Below are positions 54,117 through 63,937 of a stretch of DNA of 64,000 nucleotides, piece by piece. The translations under genes and the position numbers were made by a program. Each line of letters opens with the position of its first letter. The stretch's first letter is position 1. The notes below the pieces were generated by a model, which ran no database searches, had not been told where the DNA came from, and worked only from the letters and a program-made list of their open reading frames with translations. The stretch comes from Marinomonas transparens (GTDB lineage: Bacteria; Pseudomonadota; Gammaproteobacteria; Pseudomonadales; Marinomonadaceae): assembly GCF_016463975.1 (NCBI RefSeq), contig NZ_JAEMNX010000002.1, positions 62,001-126,000 of the forward strand, written 5' to 3'.

Positions 54117-57100
54117 TCTAAGACCTCTAAATGACGGTGCATCGGCAGCCAAACTTGTTCGCATAAGCGAACAAAAGTGTCTTTATGGTCAGCCAAATCA
54201 GGGAAGTAACGCTGCCAATAGGCGTCATCTACTTCACTTTTGGTAAAAGCACTGCTGTTGTCTTGATAAGTTTTCAGCGCCTGAGCCCAAGCAAGATCAC
54301 CATCTTCTGAGGTTTTGCTGGAACAATAACTTTTACACCATGCATCGGCACTTTTCGCTGGCAAGGCAATCGGTTCACACAAACCAGATTGCAACAGGTG
54401 AAGCATGATTAATAAATGTTCTTTAGCCTCTTCTGGAGATAGGATAATAAAGCCGTGCTGGAGTAACTTTCCTGTTTTAGTGAGATTAATAAAGTGATGC
54501 TGTTTTGGCGTACCTTGTGCGCACAAAGCCAAATGCTCGATCCAAGCCTGCATTTTTTGATGGGCCGACAAATCCCCAATGCGATAAGACAAACGCGTGG
54601 TGGCGGTCGGCAAATCCAACCAAGCCTGTAGCACGACTTGCCCAAGAAAGACATTCACTTCTAACGGATCAAAACTCTCTAAAGCATAACCCTGCAACAC
54701 ATTAAGCAATTGTCTGCACTGGCCGCGGCTTTGCTCCAAAGACAAACGTCCAAACGCCCCATAAGGCAAAGCCCCCATTAAAGACAATCGTTCAATGAAC
54801 TCAGGCTCCCTATCGTTCAGCATGGCTTGCAGCAGTTCTTCCCGAAGTTGGTAACCCGCCAAGCCATCCAAAGCAAATGGCTCGTCTTCTAATTCCTCTT
54901 CTTCTTGTAAAGTGAGATAGGCCTTTAAACGACGCTGGGTAAAATACCGCGTCGGATGACCGATAAATCGAGAAAGCTCTCCCAAGGCCAAATCGACTTG
55001 GCTTTGGCCTAGGTCCGTCAGCCTCGCGAACTCAATCTCTTTATCCACCTGAACACTCATTAATGCTGGCAACCAGTGTTCATTAAAACTATAAAATAAC
55101 TGACTCGCCCCCTTACTATTTAAATCATAATAACTGGCGTTAAAAGGTTGCAGCGGATGTTCGACCACCAACTTTTTCAACAGCGATTTTTGCGCGTCAT
55201 CCGGCGGTAATGTCTGATCCCCTTCGTACACACAACTTTGACCTATGTATTCAAGCAATTCACTCACCAAAATGGATGGATTTTTGTCACTGTTATCCTG
55301 AATACTGCGACCAACGTAGCTGATGTAAAAACAATCCCGTGCTGACATTAAAGCTTCGAGGAAAAGGTACTTATCGTCTTCTCGGCGACTACGGTCACCA
55401 CTACGATATTGCCCGACCATCAAATCGAACCCCATAGGTGCAACACTTCGGGGGTAATCACCTTCATTTAGGCCCAGTACACAAATGACTTTAAAGGGCA
55501 CAGAGCGCATTGGCATAAGGGTACAGAAGTTGACTCGACCCGCAAGAAAACGCTGCCCACCTTGAGACTCTTGCAACATAGGCGAGAGTAATTGACGAAT
55601 CACCTGTTGATCTAACAAGTCATCAAAATGCGCCTGCTGCCACTGCAAGGTCAAAGCATCTAACTGGCTACTCAACAGCGTCGGAAAAGCATCATCCTCT
55701 TCCACCGAGAAAAATTGCTCGGACAAATAGTAAAGTGTCGTCACCCATTCTTTTGGTGTTAATGGCTGCCTAAGTTTTGACTGGGCTTCGTTAATCGCCG
55801 CTAGAAACTCAGCAAGCTTTCCCGCCACCGCCGCTTCTAAGCCTTCCACGTCTCCATAACTTAGAGTGTCTTGCCAAATATGATCATGCCCCATGGCATA
55901 ACCAAGCAACATACGGCGCACACCATTCAGCCAAGTATGCGATTCTTGTACCGGTAAATCATGTTGTTCGGCGGTTTGTCCATCTAACCCCCAACGGATT
56001 CCGGCTTCCGCCGACCACTGGCGAATACGCTCTAGTTCCTGTGGCGTTAATTCGAAACGTGCCAATACCGCTGGCACTTCCAGTACACTAATCAGCTCCG
56101 ACAAGGTAAAACGACTTTCCCCTAAGCCAAGCAGATACAAATAGGCATCAACGATTGGATTCTCCATACCGCCCGATTGGTCAATTAAGGCAAAAGGTAT
56201 GTGCTTCTTACCTTGTGCATGAGCATGGCCAAAGACGGCCTTCACAAAAGGACTGTAAGCATTCACGTCCGGCAACATGATGATCACATCTTTCGGGGTA
56301 AGTTCTGGATTGGCCTCGAACATGTCTAATAGTTGATCATGCAAAACTTCTACTTCACGCAGTGGGCTGTGGCACAAATGCACCCTAACAGTGTTATCAC
56401 GCGTAGATATACGGTGTCGATACTCTGCGTTATTTACTGTCAAATCACGCTCTTCAGTTGAACCATGATTCTCTAGCGTGAACACATCTTGCTGTACCCA
56501 CTTCAATAGTCCCTTGCTTTCAACAGACACCTCATCAAAAGCTAAGTAGTCTTCAAAAACTTCCACTTCACCATCGGCCATTTCTTGAAGCTGGGCAATG
56601 TAGTCTCGGCCCAATCGCCCCCAACTGGCTAACAATGGGTTTGCATCAAGGTGCAAGGTGTCGGTGCCTAATCCCGGTTTAAGATTATTTCGTTTTATCT
56701 CTCGACCAAGGTAATGCTTGTCCACCACGTCACCCCAATAGAAGCGACACGGGTTTTGCAAAAACAAATGAATATCAATCCAGCCAGCAGCAGCCAAAAC
56801 CCGTAAGGATTCAAGGGTATTCGGCGGTAAGGAAGAAACACCAAAAATAAAAATGCGGTCTGGAATGCCTGCTGGTTTTACAGAAGAGGTCGAGGCCTCT
56901 TTGAGTGCTTCAATCAAGTTACCACGATGGTATAAAGAGACCCCACGCTCACTGACATCAGCAACCAAGTCTCGCCATAGAATCGCCTGCCAAGGCTGTT
57001 GCTCAAACAAGAGATCAAGTGCTTTGTCGTCGGTTGCTCCTGACTCCCATTGTTTGATCCAGTCTGGGCGATATACCAAATATTGGTCATAAATATCGGC

Positions 57101-57493
57101 AATACTACTGCATAACTGAAAACGCCTAACTTGTGTATCGTCGTCTTCTAAGTACCAACTTAGGGCTTGAAATTCCTCGTCTTGTAAACGGAAATCCAAA
57201 AGACGCATCAAACGCCATACTAGAAAAGGTTTATTGAATTCACTCTGGGCTGGAATGTCATCGAGGGCTTGAGTAAAAGTGTTCCAAACAAAGGTAGAAG
57301 GCAAGGGAAAAGCCAAACCTGCGGCAATCGAATGAGACTGCGCCAAGAACATCTTCAACCACTGTGCCATACCTGGGTTCTGTACCAAGATATGTTCATC
57401 ATCAAACGGATTTTTAGGTGGCGAAACAGCAAGAATTTTAGCAAGCAACACAGCTAAATCTTCCAGTCGGTTCCCTGTGTAAAGCTGAAACAT
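54113..57493 (-). CDS. recC: exodeoxyribonuclease V gamma subunit
   Basis: 1126 aa, the Chi-recognising subunit of RecBCD, with an inactive helicase fold. Recognisable family segments: FQLYTGNRLEDLAVLLA at the start, NPGMAQWLKMFLAQ, VIIMLPDVNAYSPFVKAVF, and GLNEGDYPRSVAPMGFDLM. It begins the recC-recB-recD operon, in which all genes overlap. The length is close to that of E. coli RecC (1122 aa). Confidence 0.96.
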   Translation of the reverse strand: MFQLYTGNRLEDLAVLLAKILAVSPPKNPFDDEHILVQNPGMAQWLKMFLAQSHSIAAGLAFPLPSTFVWNTFTQALDDIPAQSEFNKPFLVWRLMRLLDFRLQDEEFQALSWYLEDDDTQVRRFQLCSSIADIYDQYLVYRPDWIKQWESGATDDKALDLLFEQQPWQAILWRDLVADVSERGVSLYHRGNLIEALKEASTSSVKPAGIPDRIFIFGVSSLPPNTLESLRVLAAAGWIDIHLFLQNPCRFYWGDVVDKHYLGREIKRNNLKPGLGTDTLHLDANPLLASWGRLGRDYIAQLQEMADGEVEVFEDYLAFDEVSVESKGLLKWVQQDVFTLENHGSTEERDLTVNNAEYRHRISTRDNTVRVHLCHSPLREVEVLHDQLLDMFEANPELTPKDVIIMLPDVNAYSPFVKAVFGHAHAQGKKHIPFALIDQSGGMENPIVDAYLYLLGLGESRFTLSELISVLEVPAVLARFELTPQELERIRQWSAEAGIRWGLDGQTAEQHDLPVQESHTWLNGVRRMLLGYAMGHDHIWQDTLSYGDVEGLEAAVAGKLAEFLAAINEAQSKLRQPLTPKEWVTTLYYLSEQFFSVEEDDAFPTLLSSQLDALTLQWQQAHFDDLLDQQVIRQLLSPMLQESQGGQRFLAGRVNFCTLMPMRSVPFKVICVLGLNEGDYPRSVAPMGFDLMVGQYRSGDRSRREDDKYLFLEALMSARDCFYISYVGRSIQDNSDKNPSILVSELLEYIGQSCVYEGDQTLPPDDAQKSLLKKLVVEHPLQPFNASYYDLNSKGASQLFYSFNEHWLPALMSVQVDKEIEFARLTDLGQSQVDLALGELSRFIGHPTRYFTQRRLKAYLTLQEEEELEDEPFALDGLAGYQLREELLQAMLNDREPEFIERLSLMGALPYGAFGRLSLEQSRGQCRQLLNVLQGYALESFDPLEVNVFLGQVVLQAWLDLPTATTRLSYRIGDLSAHQKMQAWIEHLALCAQGTPKQHHFINLTKTGKLLQHGFIILSPEEAKEHLLIMLHLLQSGLCEPIALPAKSADAWCKSYCSSKTSEDGDLAWAQALKTYQDNSSAFTKSEVDDAYWQRYFPDLADHKDTFVRLCEQVWLPMHRHLEVLE

Positions 57494-57612
57494 GCACGCA
57501 CCCTGTTGTTAAAAGCGTAGAAAGAGCCAGAAAGAAATAACGAAAGGGTAAGACTAACCTTGGATGCTAAAAAAAAGAAGAAAGGATTGTTTTTTGTCTC
57601 TTGAAAGCGACC

Positions 57613-57688
<76 letters not shown>

Positions 57689-57760
57689 ACAAAACGCTGA
57701 AAAACGTCAGTGGACAAGATTTGTCCTGGGATGATTCTTTATTACTGTGCTGTTTAGACT

Positions 57761-57836
<76 letters not shown>

Positions 57837-57994
57837 GTAAAACAGCGAAGGATTCTATTGTTGCTTCGACATTCTGTCAACCCTTTCATTCCTTACCTTA
57901 GCGACTATACTGAATCAAGTTATGCTCTCATTCCCTATTGGATGAAAGTTATACTACAATGTCGTTCTTGCGCTTTTAATTTTAAGAGAAAAAC

Positions 57995-59221
57995 ATGGAT
58001 GAATTCCCAACAACCCTAGATGACCTGATGATGGCACAACAGCCCATCTTCAACAAAACCAAAGAACTGTTTGGCTATGAACTTCTATTCCGTGGAAAAA
58101 ACCCTCTAAATGCTGACATTATTAATGGTGACGAGGCGACTAGCCAAGTACTGGTCAATCTATGCATTGGTATTACCAAACTTGAATCGCAAGTAAAAAA
58201 ACCCTTTTTTATTAATATGACAACGGAGCTTCTGTTATCTGAGGCCTTCTTTCCTATTGCTCCTGACACCATGTATATTGAAATATTGGAAGGCCAGCAT
58301 ATAACTGCAGAATTCATCTCTGCCATACAAAAATGGCGGGATCTAGGCTATCGATTTGTCCTAGACGATTATCAATTCAGTGCTGCTTACAGGCCACTAC
58401 TTCCTTGGATATCTATCGTTAAAATAGATGTACTGGCTACTCCACCTAATGACTATTTCAAAGAAATTGCTGAACTCAAAATGTTAGGGCTAACTCTTGT
58501 TGCCGAAAAAGTCGAAGATTTGGCCATGTTTGAATTATGTAACAAGCTAGGTTTTGATCTTTTTCAAGGCTATTTTTTGCAACGTCCTGAAATCATAAAA
58601 GGCAAAAAAATAGACTCTAATACCATGGGCGCCATTGCCCTAGTCAATGCCTTACAAGATGAAAACATTACCATTGAAATAATCAGTGAACTGGTTGCTC
58701 AAAACCCCAAGCTTACCTTCCAACTTCTACGGGTATTAAAAAGCCCTATTTGTGGCATATCCAAAAAAGCCGCCTCAATTAAAGATGCCATTGTTTTTCT
58801 CGGGTTAGAACAATTAAAAAAATGGGCGTTACTCATTACACTCACCTCGTCATCAAACCAGCCTGAGGCACTTTTAAAAATAGTATTAACACGCTCTCGC
58901 TGCTGCCAATTAATTGCTAAAAGCAGAAACCCAGAGCTCGCTGACTCAGCCTTTATGACAGGCCTAATGTCAGGTATCAACACTGTATTTAATGTCGAGC
59001 AGTCCGTCATTTTAAAGCAGATATCGTTAACAGAAGAAGTACTGGATGCGATATTGAACCAGTCAGGAGAACTAGGCTCTTACCTAGCACAAACTTTAAG
59101 CTGTGAGGAACAAGATTGGGAAACGCTTCAAACAATAAGCCCAGAAGATAGAACCAGCCTTAATCGTGCCTTTCTTGAAGCCATGCTTTGGGGAGAGGAT
59201 ATTTTACAGACATTATCCTAA
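57995..59221 (+). CDS. EAL-HDOD domain signalling protein (YuxH type), degenerate EAL
   Basis: 408 aa. An N-terminal EAL-like domain covers about 10-200: QPIFNKTKELFGYELLFRG, then a central IEILEG and FVLDDYQFSAAY. The EAL signature itself reads ELLFR, and the DDFG motif reads DDYQ, so c-di-GMP hydrolysis is unlikely. From about 205 to 400 it is an HDOD domain (LVAQNPKLTFQLLRVLKSP and AIVFLGLEQLKKWALL). Such proteins are thought to act as signal-binding or protein-interaction hubs. The ATG at 57995 is preceded by AAGAGA. Confidence 0.88.
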   Translation: MDEFPTTLDDLMMAQQPIFNKTKELFGYELLFRGKNPLNADIINGDEATSQVLVNLCIGITKLESQVKKPFFINMTTELLLSEAFFPIAPDTMYIEILEGQHITAEFISAIQKWRDLGYRFVLDDYQFSAAYRPLLPWISIVKIDVLATPPNDYFKEIAELKMLGLTLVAEKVEDLAMFELCNKLGFDLFQGYFLQRPEIIKGKKIDSNTMGAIALVNALQDENITIEIISELVAQNPKLTFQLLRVLKSPICGISKKAASIKDAIVFLGLEQLKKWALLITLTSSSNQPEALLKIVLTRSRCCQLIAKSRNPELADSAFMTGLMSGINTVFNVEQSVILKQISLTEEVLDAILNQSGELGSYLAQTLSCEEQDWETLQTISPEDRTSLNRAFLEAMLWGEDILQTLS

Positions 59222-59295
59222 ACTTTATCATTTATTTAGCGCTAAACGATTGACAGTATTATAAAAAACCATAAAATACCCACACCTTTTTCAAG

Positions 59296-59380
59296 GCCAG
59301 TGTGGTGGAATTGGTAGACACGACGGATTCAAAATCCGTTGCCTTCGGGTGTGGCGGTTCGAGTCCGCCTACTGGTACCA
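59296..59380 (+). tRNA. tRNA-Leu (anticodon CAA)
   Basis: 85-nt class II tRNA with a long variable arm (GTTGCCTTCGGGTGTG region) and an encoded CCA. The anticodon arm ACGGA-TTCAAAA-TCCGT gives CAA. The acceptor GCCAGTG pairs with TACTGGT through two wobble pairs. Confidence 0.95.
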
Positions 59381-59422
59381 ACATAAAAAAAGCGATTGTC
59401 TTGGCAATCGCTTTTTTTATGT
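59381..59422. terminator. bidirectional terminator between tRNA-Leu and thioesterase
   Basis: An 18-bp perfect stem (ACATAAAAAAAGCGATTG and its complement) has a 6-nt loop. A and T runs on both sides fit termination of both the tRNA and the convergent thioesterase gene. Confidence 0.92.
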
Positions 59423-59430
59423 TTTTTTAT

Positions 59431-59874
59431 CTATAGGTCGTGATTTACTTCAAACAAGTTTTCTAACACATAGTCTGGTAAATCTGCTTCATTAGGAACT
59501 GGCTTTGATGCGCCATTTTCATCAATAGCAACAAATTTAAACAACCCTTCCGTTACCTTTTCACGCTGACCAATACGGTCACGCCTTACCCAAGCTTCCA
59601 CATGAATGTTCATAGAAGTACGGCCAACGGAATCAACATGGGTATAAACCCCCAAAATATCACCCACTTTCACGGCTTTAATAAAGCTCATACCATTTAG
59701 CGCTACCGTCACCACTCTGGACTGTGCCCTTTGCCCAGCACAAATGCCCGCTGCAATATCCATTTGAGAAACCACCCAACCACCAAAAATGTCTCCTGCA
59801 GGGTTGGTATCTCCAGGCATAGCCACGGTTCTTGTCGTCAAACGACCTTTTGCTTTATCTTGTTGCTTTGACAT
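59431..59874 (-). CDS. acyl-CoA thioesterase, YciA-like hotdog fold
   Basis: 147 aa. The hotdog-fold thioesterase motif is TNPAGDIFGGWVVSQMDIAAG, with the catalytic aspartate in the GDIFGGW region, followed by VTVALNGMSFIKAVKVGDIL. It hydrolyses acyl-CoAs. It is convergent with tRNA-Leu and upstream of the phage tail genes, but has no phage character itself. Confidence 0.9.
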   Translation of the reverse strand: MSKQQDKAKGRLTTRTVAMPGDTNPAGDIFGGWVVSQMDIAAGICAGQRAQSRVVTVALNGMSFIKAVKVGDILGVYTHVDSVGRTSMNIHVEAWVRRDRIGQREKVTEGLFKFVAIDENGASKPVPNEADLPDYVLENLFEVNHDL

Positions 59875-60262
59875 AACACCCTCTCAAGCTGTGTGTTTCT
59901 TTAAACAAGAATAGCACAGAGCCAGAAAAGACCTATTCAGAATATTTAGAAGCCATGGAAAACTGCAAAAAACACATTTTAAGCACTATGAAATCAAGTC
60001 ACCTGATCACAAAGCATCAGCGATGGAAAAAGCGAAAACTCATAGAAAAAAAACAGAAAAAAACTACCATGTAGAATCACCAATAAATATAACGTAACCA
60101 TAAAAACTATTTTATTAGTGCCCATATTAAGCTCAAAAGCAGCAAGCTAAAGAGACATTGGGAAGAGTTGTCTACTGACATTTCATGAAAAATTTAGCCG
60201 TATTTAGGAAGAAAACAGAAAACGATAGGAAGGAGTTTTAAAGGCATCAAAGGAGAAAAATC
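59875..60262. other. AT-rich gap at the edge of the phage tail module
   Basis: No supported gene, only a short lysine-rich frame at 59954-60073 without a ribosome binding site. This gap probably contains the boundary between chromosome and prophage or tailocin DNA, but I found no attachment-site repeat inside the window. Confidence 0.5.
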
Positions 60263-60298
60263 AGTACCGAACTCACTTAATACAGTAGGTTCGGTACT
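60263..60298 (-). terminator. terminator-like hairpin downstream of the tail gene D
   Basis: AGTACCGAAC pairs perfectly with GTTCGGTACT across a 16-nt loop. On the minus strand a GATTTTTC stretch follows. It lies about 20 bases past the stop of the gpD-like gene, the last gene of the tail operon. Confidence 0.6.
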
Positions 60299-60318
60299 CT
60301 AACAGAAGTGAGACATAA

Positions 60319-61326
60319 TCAAACGAGACCCGTTGCAATAACGGTGCAGCGATATCCGCCACCCCTATCGCCCCTTGCCGTGACTTTGTCTATAGACCAA
60401 TCGCCCGCCATTTCAGGCGGAAACGTATCATTTAAAGTGAGAACGCCTTCCGCTACTAATTTAGGGCTTCCCGGCAAGTCTAGACTAACGCGGCTGGCCT
60501 CTCGCTGTAACCGCATCAATTCATCTTTACAAGCTTGTGTGGCGCTCGCTTGGCTCTCATAGGTTTGGCGCAATTTTTTAAAGGGTTCGGTACCGACTTC
60601 AACGATATTCTCTTCGCCCTTATTGCTGTCCAACCAATTGGCTTTTATACCACTAGACACACGGCGACTCGGCTTATCCAATTGACAGTTAGTAAACTGG
60701 CTAACGCCGCTCGGTGTATTTTTACTTGGCACCCCAACAATCACAGTAGGAATCATCTTACCTGTTACCGTATTCGTTTTGCCTCGCTTAGCAAGCACAT
60801 AAACATCGTTAACGGGTTTAGCAATAGCATCGCGCTCTTTCGTTATACGAGTCAAAAAAGCGCTGTCTGTTTCGTCTATTTGGTCTATGTGCTCAATAAA
60901 AACACCTTCAAATTCATCCGCCACTCTAGGGCTAAAACCGTGAGCACTGACAATTTGACGAAACACATCCGCAAGACTGATTTGCTCAAAACTACGGGTT
61001 CTACGCTCCTTGAAACCTGTCGTATCTTCTGTTTGAAAAGGTGCTGCGGTCGCCACAATAGTCACGCTAGGTGGGAATAAAACAGGAATAATCCGTGTAA
61101 TAGTAAACTGACCTTTATCGACTAAAATATCGTCATAGCCCTCTGCCCACGTCAGCACAGCACCTTCTTTTGGCAATCCACTTTGGCCTGACGTATCCAC
61201 ATGAAGTGTTAATTGATCACTCTGAACACCAGAAGAATCTATTCGCTCCCAAGCGGTTAAGCGAGCATTGATAATGTCCTCTCCTGCACCGCCCACTCGG
61301 ACCTGAGGCTTGTATCCTAATCCCAT
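60319..61326 (-). CDS. phage late control / tail hub protein, P2 gpD-like
   Basis: 335 aa. The pattern of the P2 gpD/VgrG-like hub is visible: LTAWERIDSSGVQSDQLTL, a central RITKERDAIAKPVNDVYVL, and a C-terminal GDWSIDKVTARGDRGGGYRC. It forms the tail hub that connects baseplate spike and tube in contractile tails. The ATG overlaps the end of the gpX gene by ten bases. It is the last gene before the presumed element boundary. Confidence 0.88.
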   Translation of the reverse strand: MGLGYKPQVRVGGAGEDIINARLTAWERIDSSGVQSDQLTLHVDTSGQSGLPKEGAVLTWAEGYDDILVDKGQFTITRIIPVLFPPSVTIVATAAPFQTEDTTGFKERRTRSFEQISLADVFRQIVSAHGFSPRVADEFEGVFIEHIDQIDETDSAFLTRITKERDAIAKPVNDVYVLAKRGKTNTVTGKMIPTVIVGVPSKNTPSGVSQFTNCQLDKPSRRVSSGIKANWLDSNKGEENIVEVGTEPFKKLRQTYESQASATQACKDELMRLQREASRVSLDLPGSPKLVAEGVLTLNDTFPPEMAGDWSIDKVTARGDRGGGYRCTVIATGLV

Positions 61327-61526
61327 ATATTCACCACTCTTTCAGGCGCTTTGGCTGGCATCTCAGGCAAGGTGATCGTGATACCAGCTGGCAGCACAGG
61401 GCCATACTTTTCCAAACCGGGATTAAGTGCAAACAAGACTTCTTCTGCTTCATCATCCGTTCGATTTAAACCCATCCATAAAATAATAGAGATAGTATCG
61501 CCCTCTCGACTACGCAGCGTTTTCAT
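61317..61526 (-). CDS. phage tail protein X (LysM-like), gpX
   Basis: About 69 aa. A small LysM-like protein with TLRSREGDTISIILW at the start and NPGLEKYGPVLPAGITITLP, typical of P2/Mu-type tail protein X. I use the second ATG at 61526 because GAGGAG lies 7 bases upstream. It overlaps the end of gpU by 17 bases. Confidence 0.88.
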   Translation of the reverse strand: MKTLRSREGDTISIILWMGLNRTDDEAEEVLFALNPGLEKYGPVLPAGITITLPEMPAKAPERVVNIWD

Positions 61527-61914
61527 TAACATACTCCTCTAGCTCTAGGGTGAAGCTGAGCACTAAAGCCGTGCCATCGTCGATGATTTTGTCCTGCTTT
61601 TCCTGCAAGCGCTTGATCACCCAGCGCCCCAAGGTATTGCCATAACCATCCGTCAAGCCCACAGGTTCACGCTGATTCTGCAAAAACCTTAACATGCTGA
61701 GATTCGTCATGCCCTTGGCCTGAAACCAGGTTCCTGTGATGGTTATGTTTTCCAACTGTTGACCGGTATTTTTACTCATCGGCTTTTGACCATAACGAGC
61801 CACCGTCGACCAACCGCCATCACTGGTACGCTGTAACCCCTCGTATGGGGTACCTTCACTAAGGGAAAAGACGAACTCACCGTCTCCATAATTTAGACAC
61901 ATCATTTTAGGCAT
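61510..61914 (-). CDS. phage tail protein U, gpU-like
   Basis: About 134 aa. The segments LNYGDGEFVFSLSEGTPYEG and LTDGYGNTLGRWVIKRLQEK match P2 gpU-type tail completion proteins. I chose the ATG at 61914 with AAGGAG 5 bases upstream; a GTG at 61920 lies within that site. It sits in the order tape measure - U - X - D. Confidence 0.88.
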   Translation of the reverse strand: MPKMMCLNYGDGEFVFSLSEGTPYEGLQRTSDGGWSTVARYGQKPMSKNTGQQLENITITGTWFQAKGMTNLSMLRFLQNQREPVGLTDGYGNTLGRWVIKRLQEKQDKIIDDGTALVLSFTLELEEYVNENAA

Positions 61915-62019
61915 GCGCACTCCTTTTCAGTATTAAATGTTAGAAATGAAAAAGCTCATCGATTGATGAGCTTTTATGGCTGCCACTTGACAATCAGCTA
62001 ACACGGTAATTTTTTATGC

Positions 62020-63813
62020 CTATGAACTTCGATTATCCGACAAGCTGGCATCGGCTCGTGTCGCAACATCCATGTTGGGCATGATTCCCTGAGCAAACTC
62101 TGCTTTTAAGCGTTCAATCACCTGATTGCTCACGTCTTGGTCATAAGCAGGATTACCCGTTGGCGTTAGATTAATAATAGGCGCAAAGTGAATCGCCTTG
62201 TTGCCTTCTTGAAGCTGCTTAGTTTGATGACTCACGGCGTCTGGAACCGGCTGGTCGGTTTTATCCTCACTGAACCAGCCACCCACTTTACTGCCAGCCC
62301 ATTCCCCTATTGAGCTGCCGCCCATACCACCAACCACAGAACCAATCAGTCCACCAACCGCGGTACCAATAATAGGTACAACTGAACCAATCGCCGCGCC
62401 TGCTAAGGCACCTGCAGCAGCGCCCCCCATTCCACCCGCTACGTTGCCCGCTGTCGCGCCTATTTCTTTGCTGTCTCCCGTTGCAATCGCCGAAGCTAAC
62501 TCTGGAACTTGCATCACCGCATTAAGCGGCCTAAACAGCTTACCGGCACCAGAACCCAAGGTTTTCATCAAACCTTTGATTCGATTAAAGCCTGTTGCTT
62601 TGCCGGCAGCAGGAAGGCTTGTTTTGACTGTTTTAGCACTGTATTTATCGGAAGTTTGGTAACCCGCATTAGGCAGGCGATTAGTGGTATTACGATTATA
62701 GGATCTGCCTTTTTCACCTCGTTTTTTGCCACCTCTCCTTCCTCTACCAGCGGCAGAACCCATGTTAGAAGAACGAATGGTTCGATTCAGTCGATCAATG
62801 GAGCGAACTGCCCTTTTTATCGTTCGATCCATACTCTTCTTGGCATTAGGTGTTTTTGAGCTGTTTGGCGAACTTTCTTCATTCGGTTTAAAAACGCCAA
62901 GCACACTGCCAACGCTTTCTTTTATCTGTTTGACAGCCCCTACGCCTTTTTCGATCTCTTGAAAAACACCAGCCGCTTCTGTTAAGCCTGTTGCAATTGT
63001 GGACACAGCGCCAGAAACAGGCGCTGTTTTCACCTCTGATGTCACTGACGACCCACCTGTACTTTTAATAAAGGACGATTGAGCTGCGCTTGTTTGAGGT
63101 AGGGCAAGCTTAGTTTCCCCCTTGCTTTCGCTGGTTTCTTTGCCACTAAATCTGGCATATACATCCGCGCCGAAATCAATAAGATCCATTCCCGATTGGA
63201 TAGCTTCTAGCAATTCCCCAACCTTTCCTAGACTTGGGCTGCCCGCTGTCTGTGGTCTAGTAGATTGCTGTTGCTTACTTGATTCCGCTTTATTCTGTCT
63301 CTTAGGGCCAGAGTTTTGCTTCGTTTCCTTAGATTTTTGTCTATCCGAATTCTTCATTGAGCCAGATGACTTTTCTTTATCGAATGTAAAACTATCCAAC
63401 AGGTTTCCAATACCTTTTTTGACCTCTTTAAAGGCACCTGCACCCTGCTTAACCTCTTCAACCACATCGACCACTTCATTCAAGCCCTCAGCAAGCTTGG
63501 TGCTCGCGTCGGTGAAACGGGTCACCTCGGCCATCGCCGACGATAAGGATGGGAAAATAGATTGCAAAACCGGCAAACGCTCGCCACTGGTTGCAGTGGA
63601 CGCTATCGTTGGATTGATAACGCTATTTGCAGGAGCATTCGCCAAATGGCGCTCACCTGCCGTTTCCTTGCTTAATGGAATTTTTTTCAGTTTCGTGGCT
63701 TGCTGCTGAAAAGCCTCTGTTGTTTGATGAATTTTCTGGGTTAGGTTTTCCATCGCCTTGGCGCACTTTTCAGCAGACGACGCCAAGGCAATAGGGTATA
63801 TGCTATCGACCAT
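62020..63813 (-). CDS. tape-measure-like tail protein
   Basis: 597 aa, recognised by position and composition rather than strong motifs. An N-terminal helical part (KCAKAMENLTQKIHQTTEAF) is followed by repeated helical stretches (EVVDVVEEVKQGAGAFKEVK and VFQEIEKGVGAVKQIKESVG), Lys/Ser-rich linkers and basic RGRRGGKKRGEKGR. A glycine/alanine-rich hydrophobic C-terminal section (GGAAAGALAGAAIGSVVPII) completes it. Tape measures set tail length, and a 597-aa protein would predict a fairly short tail. The ATG at 63813 has AGAGGT 6 bases upstream. Confidence 0.78.
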   Translation of the reverse strand: MVDSIYPIALASSAEKCAKAMENLTQKIHQTTEAFQQQATKLKKIPLSKETAGERHLANAPANSVINPTIASTATSGERLPVLQSIFPSLSSAMAEVTRFTDASTKLAEGLNEVVDVVEEVKQGAGAFKEVKKGIGNLLDSFTFDKEKSSGSMKNSDRQKSKETKQNSGPKRQNKAESSKQQQSTRPQTAGSPSLGKVGELLEAIQSGMDLIDFGADVYARFSGKETSESKGETKLALPQTSAAQSSFIKSTGGSSVTSEVKTAPVSGAVSTIATGLTEAAGVFQEIEKGVGAVKQIKESVGSVLGVFKPNEESSPNSSKTPNAKKSMDRTIKRAVRSIDRLNRTIRSSNMGSAAGRGRRGGKKRGEKGRSYNRNTTNRLPNAGYQTSDKYSAKTVKTSLPAAGKATGFNRIKGLMKTLGSGAGKLFRPLNAVMQVPELASAIATGDSKEIGATAGNVAGGMGGAAAGALAGAAIGSVVPIIGTAVGGLIGSVVGGMGGSSIGEWAGSKVGGWFSEDKTDQPVPDAVSHQTKQLQEGNKAIHFAPIINLTPTGNPAYDQDVSNQVIERLKAEFAQGIMPNMDVATRADASLSDNRSS

Positions 63814-63937
63814 AATGTACCTCTATGTAATGATGTAAACGGCGCATGGCGTCGCCAATAATCAGCAGACAACACTAAGGCAATAAGGTGTTATCTGCGC
63901 CAGTCAGCCTTAGGTAGCCACCGGTTAGCCTCTACCT

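Noticed and set aside
59296-59422. tRNA-Leu 3' end as the attachment site of the tail-gene element
   Set aside because: A housekeeping-type thioesterase and an intact bidirectional terminator lie between the tRNA and the phage genes, and no second copy of the tRNA end is visible.
59954-60073. Short lysine-rich open frame (about 39 codons) in the gap before the tail genes
   Set aside because: No ribosome binding site, low-complexity AAA-rich composition and no resemblance to P2 ogr-type zinc proteins; probably chance in AT-rich DNA.
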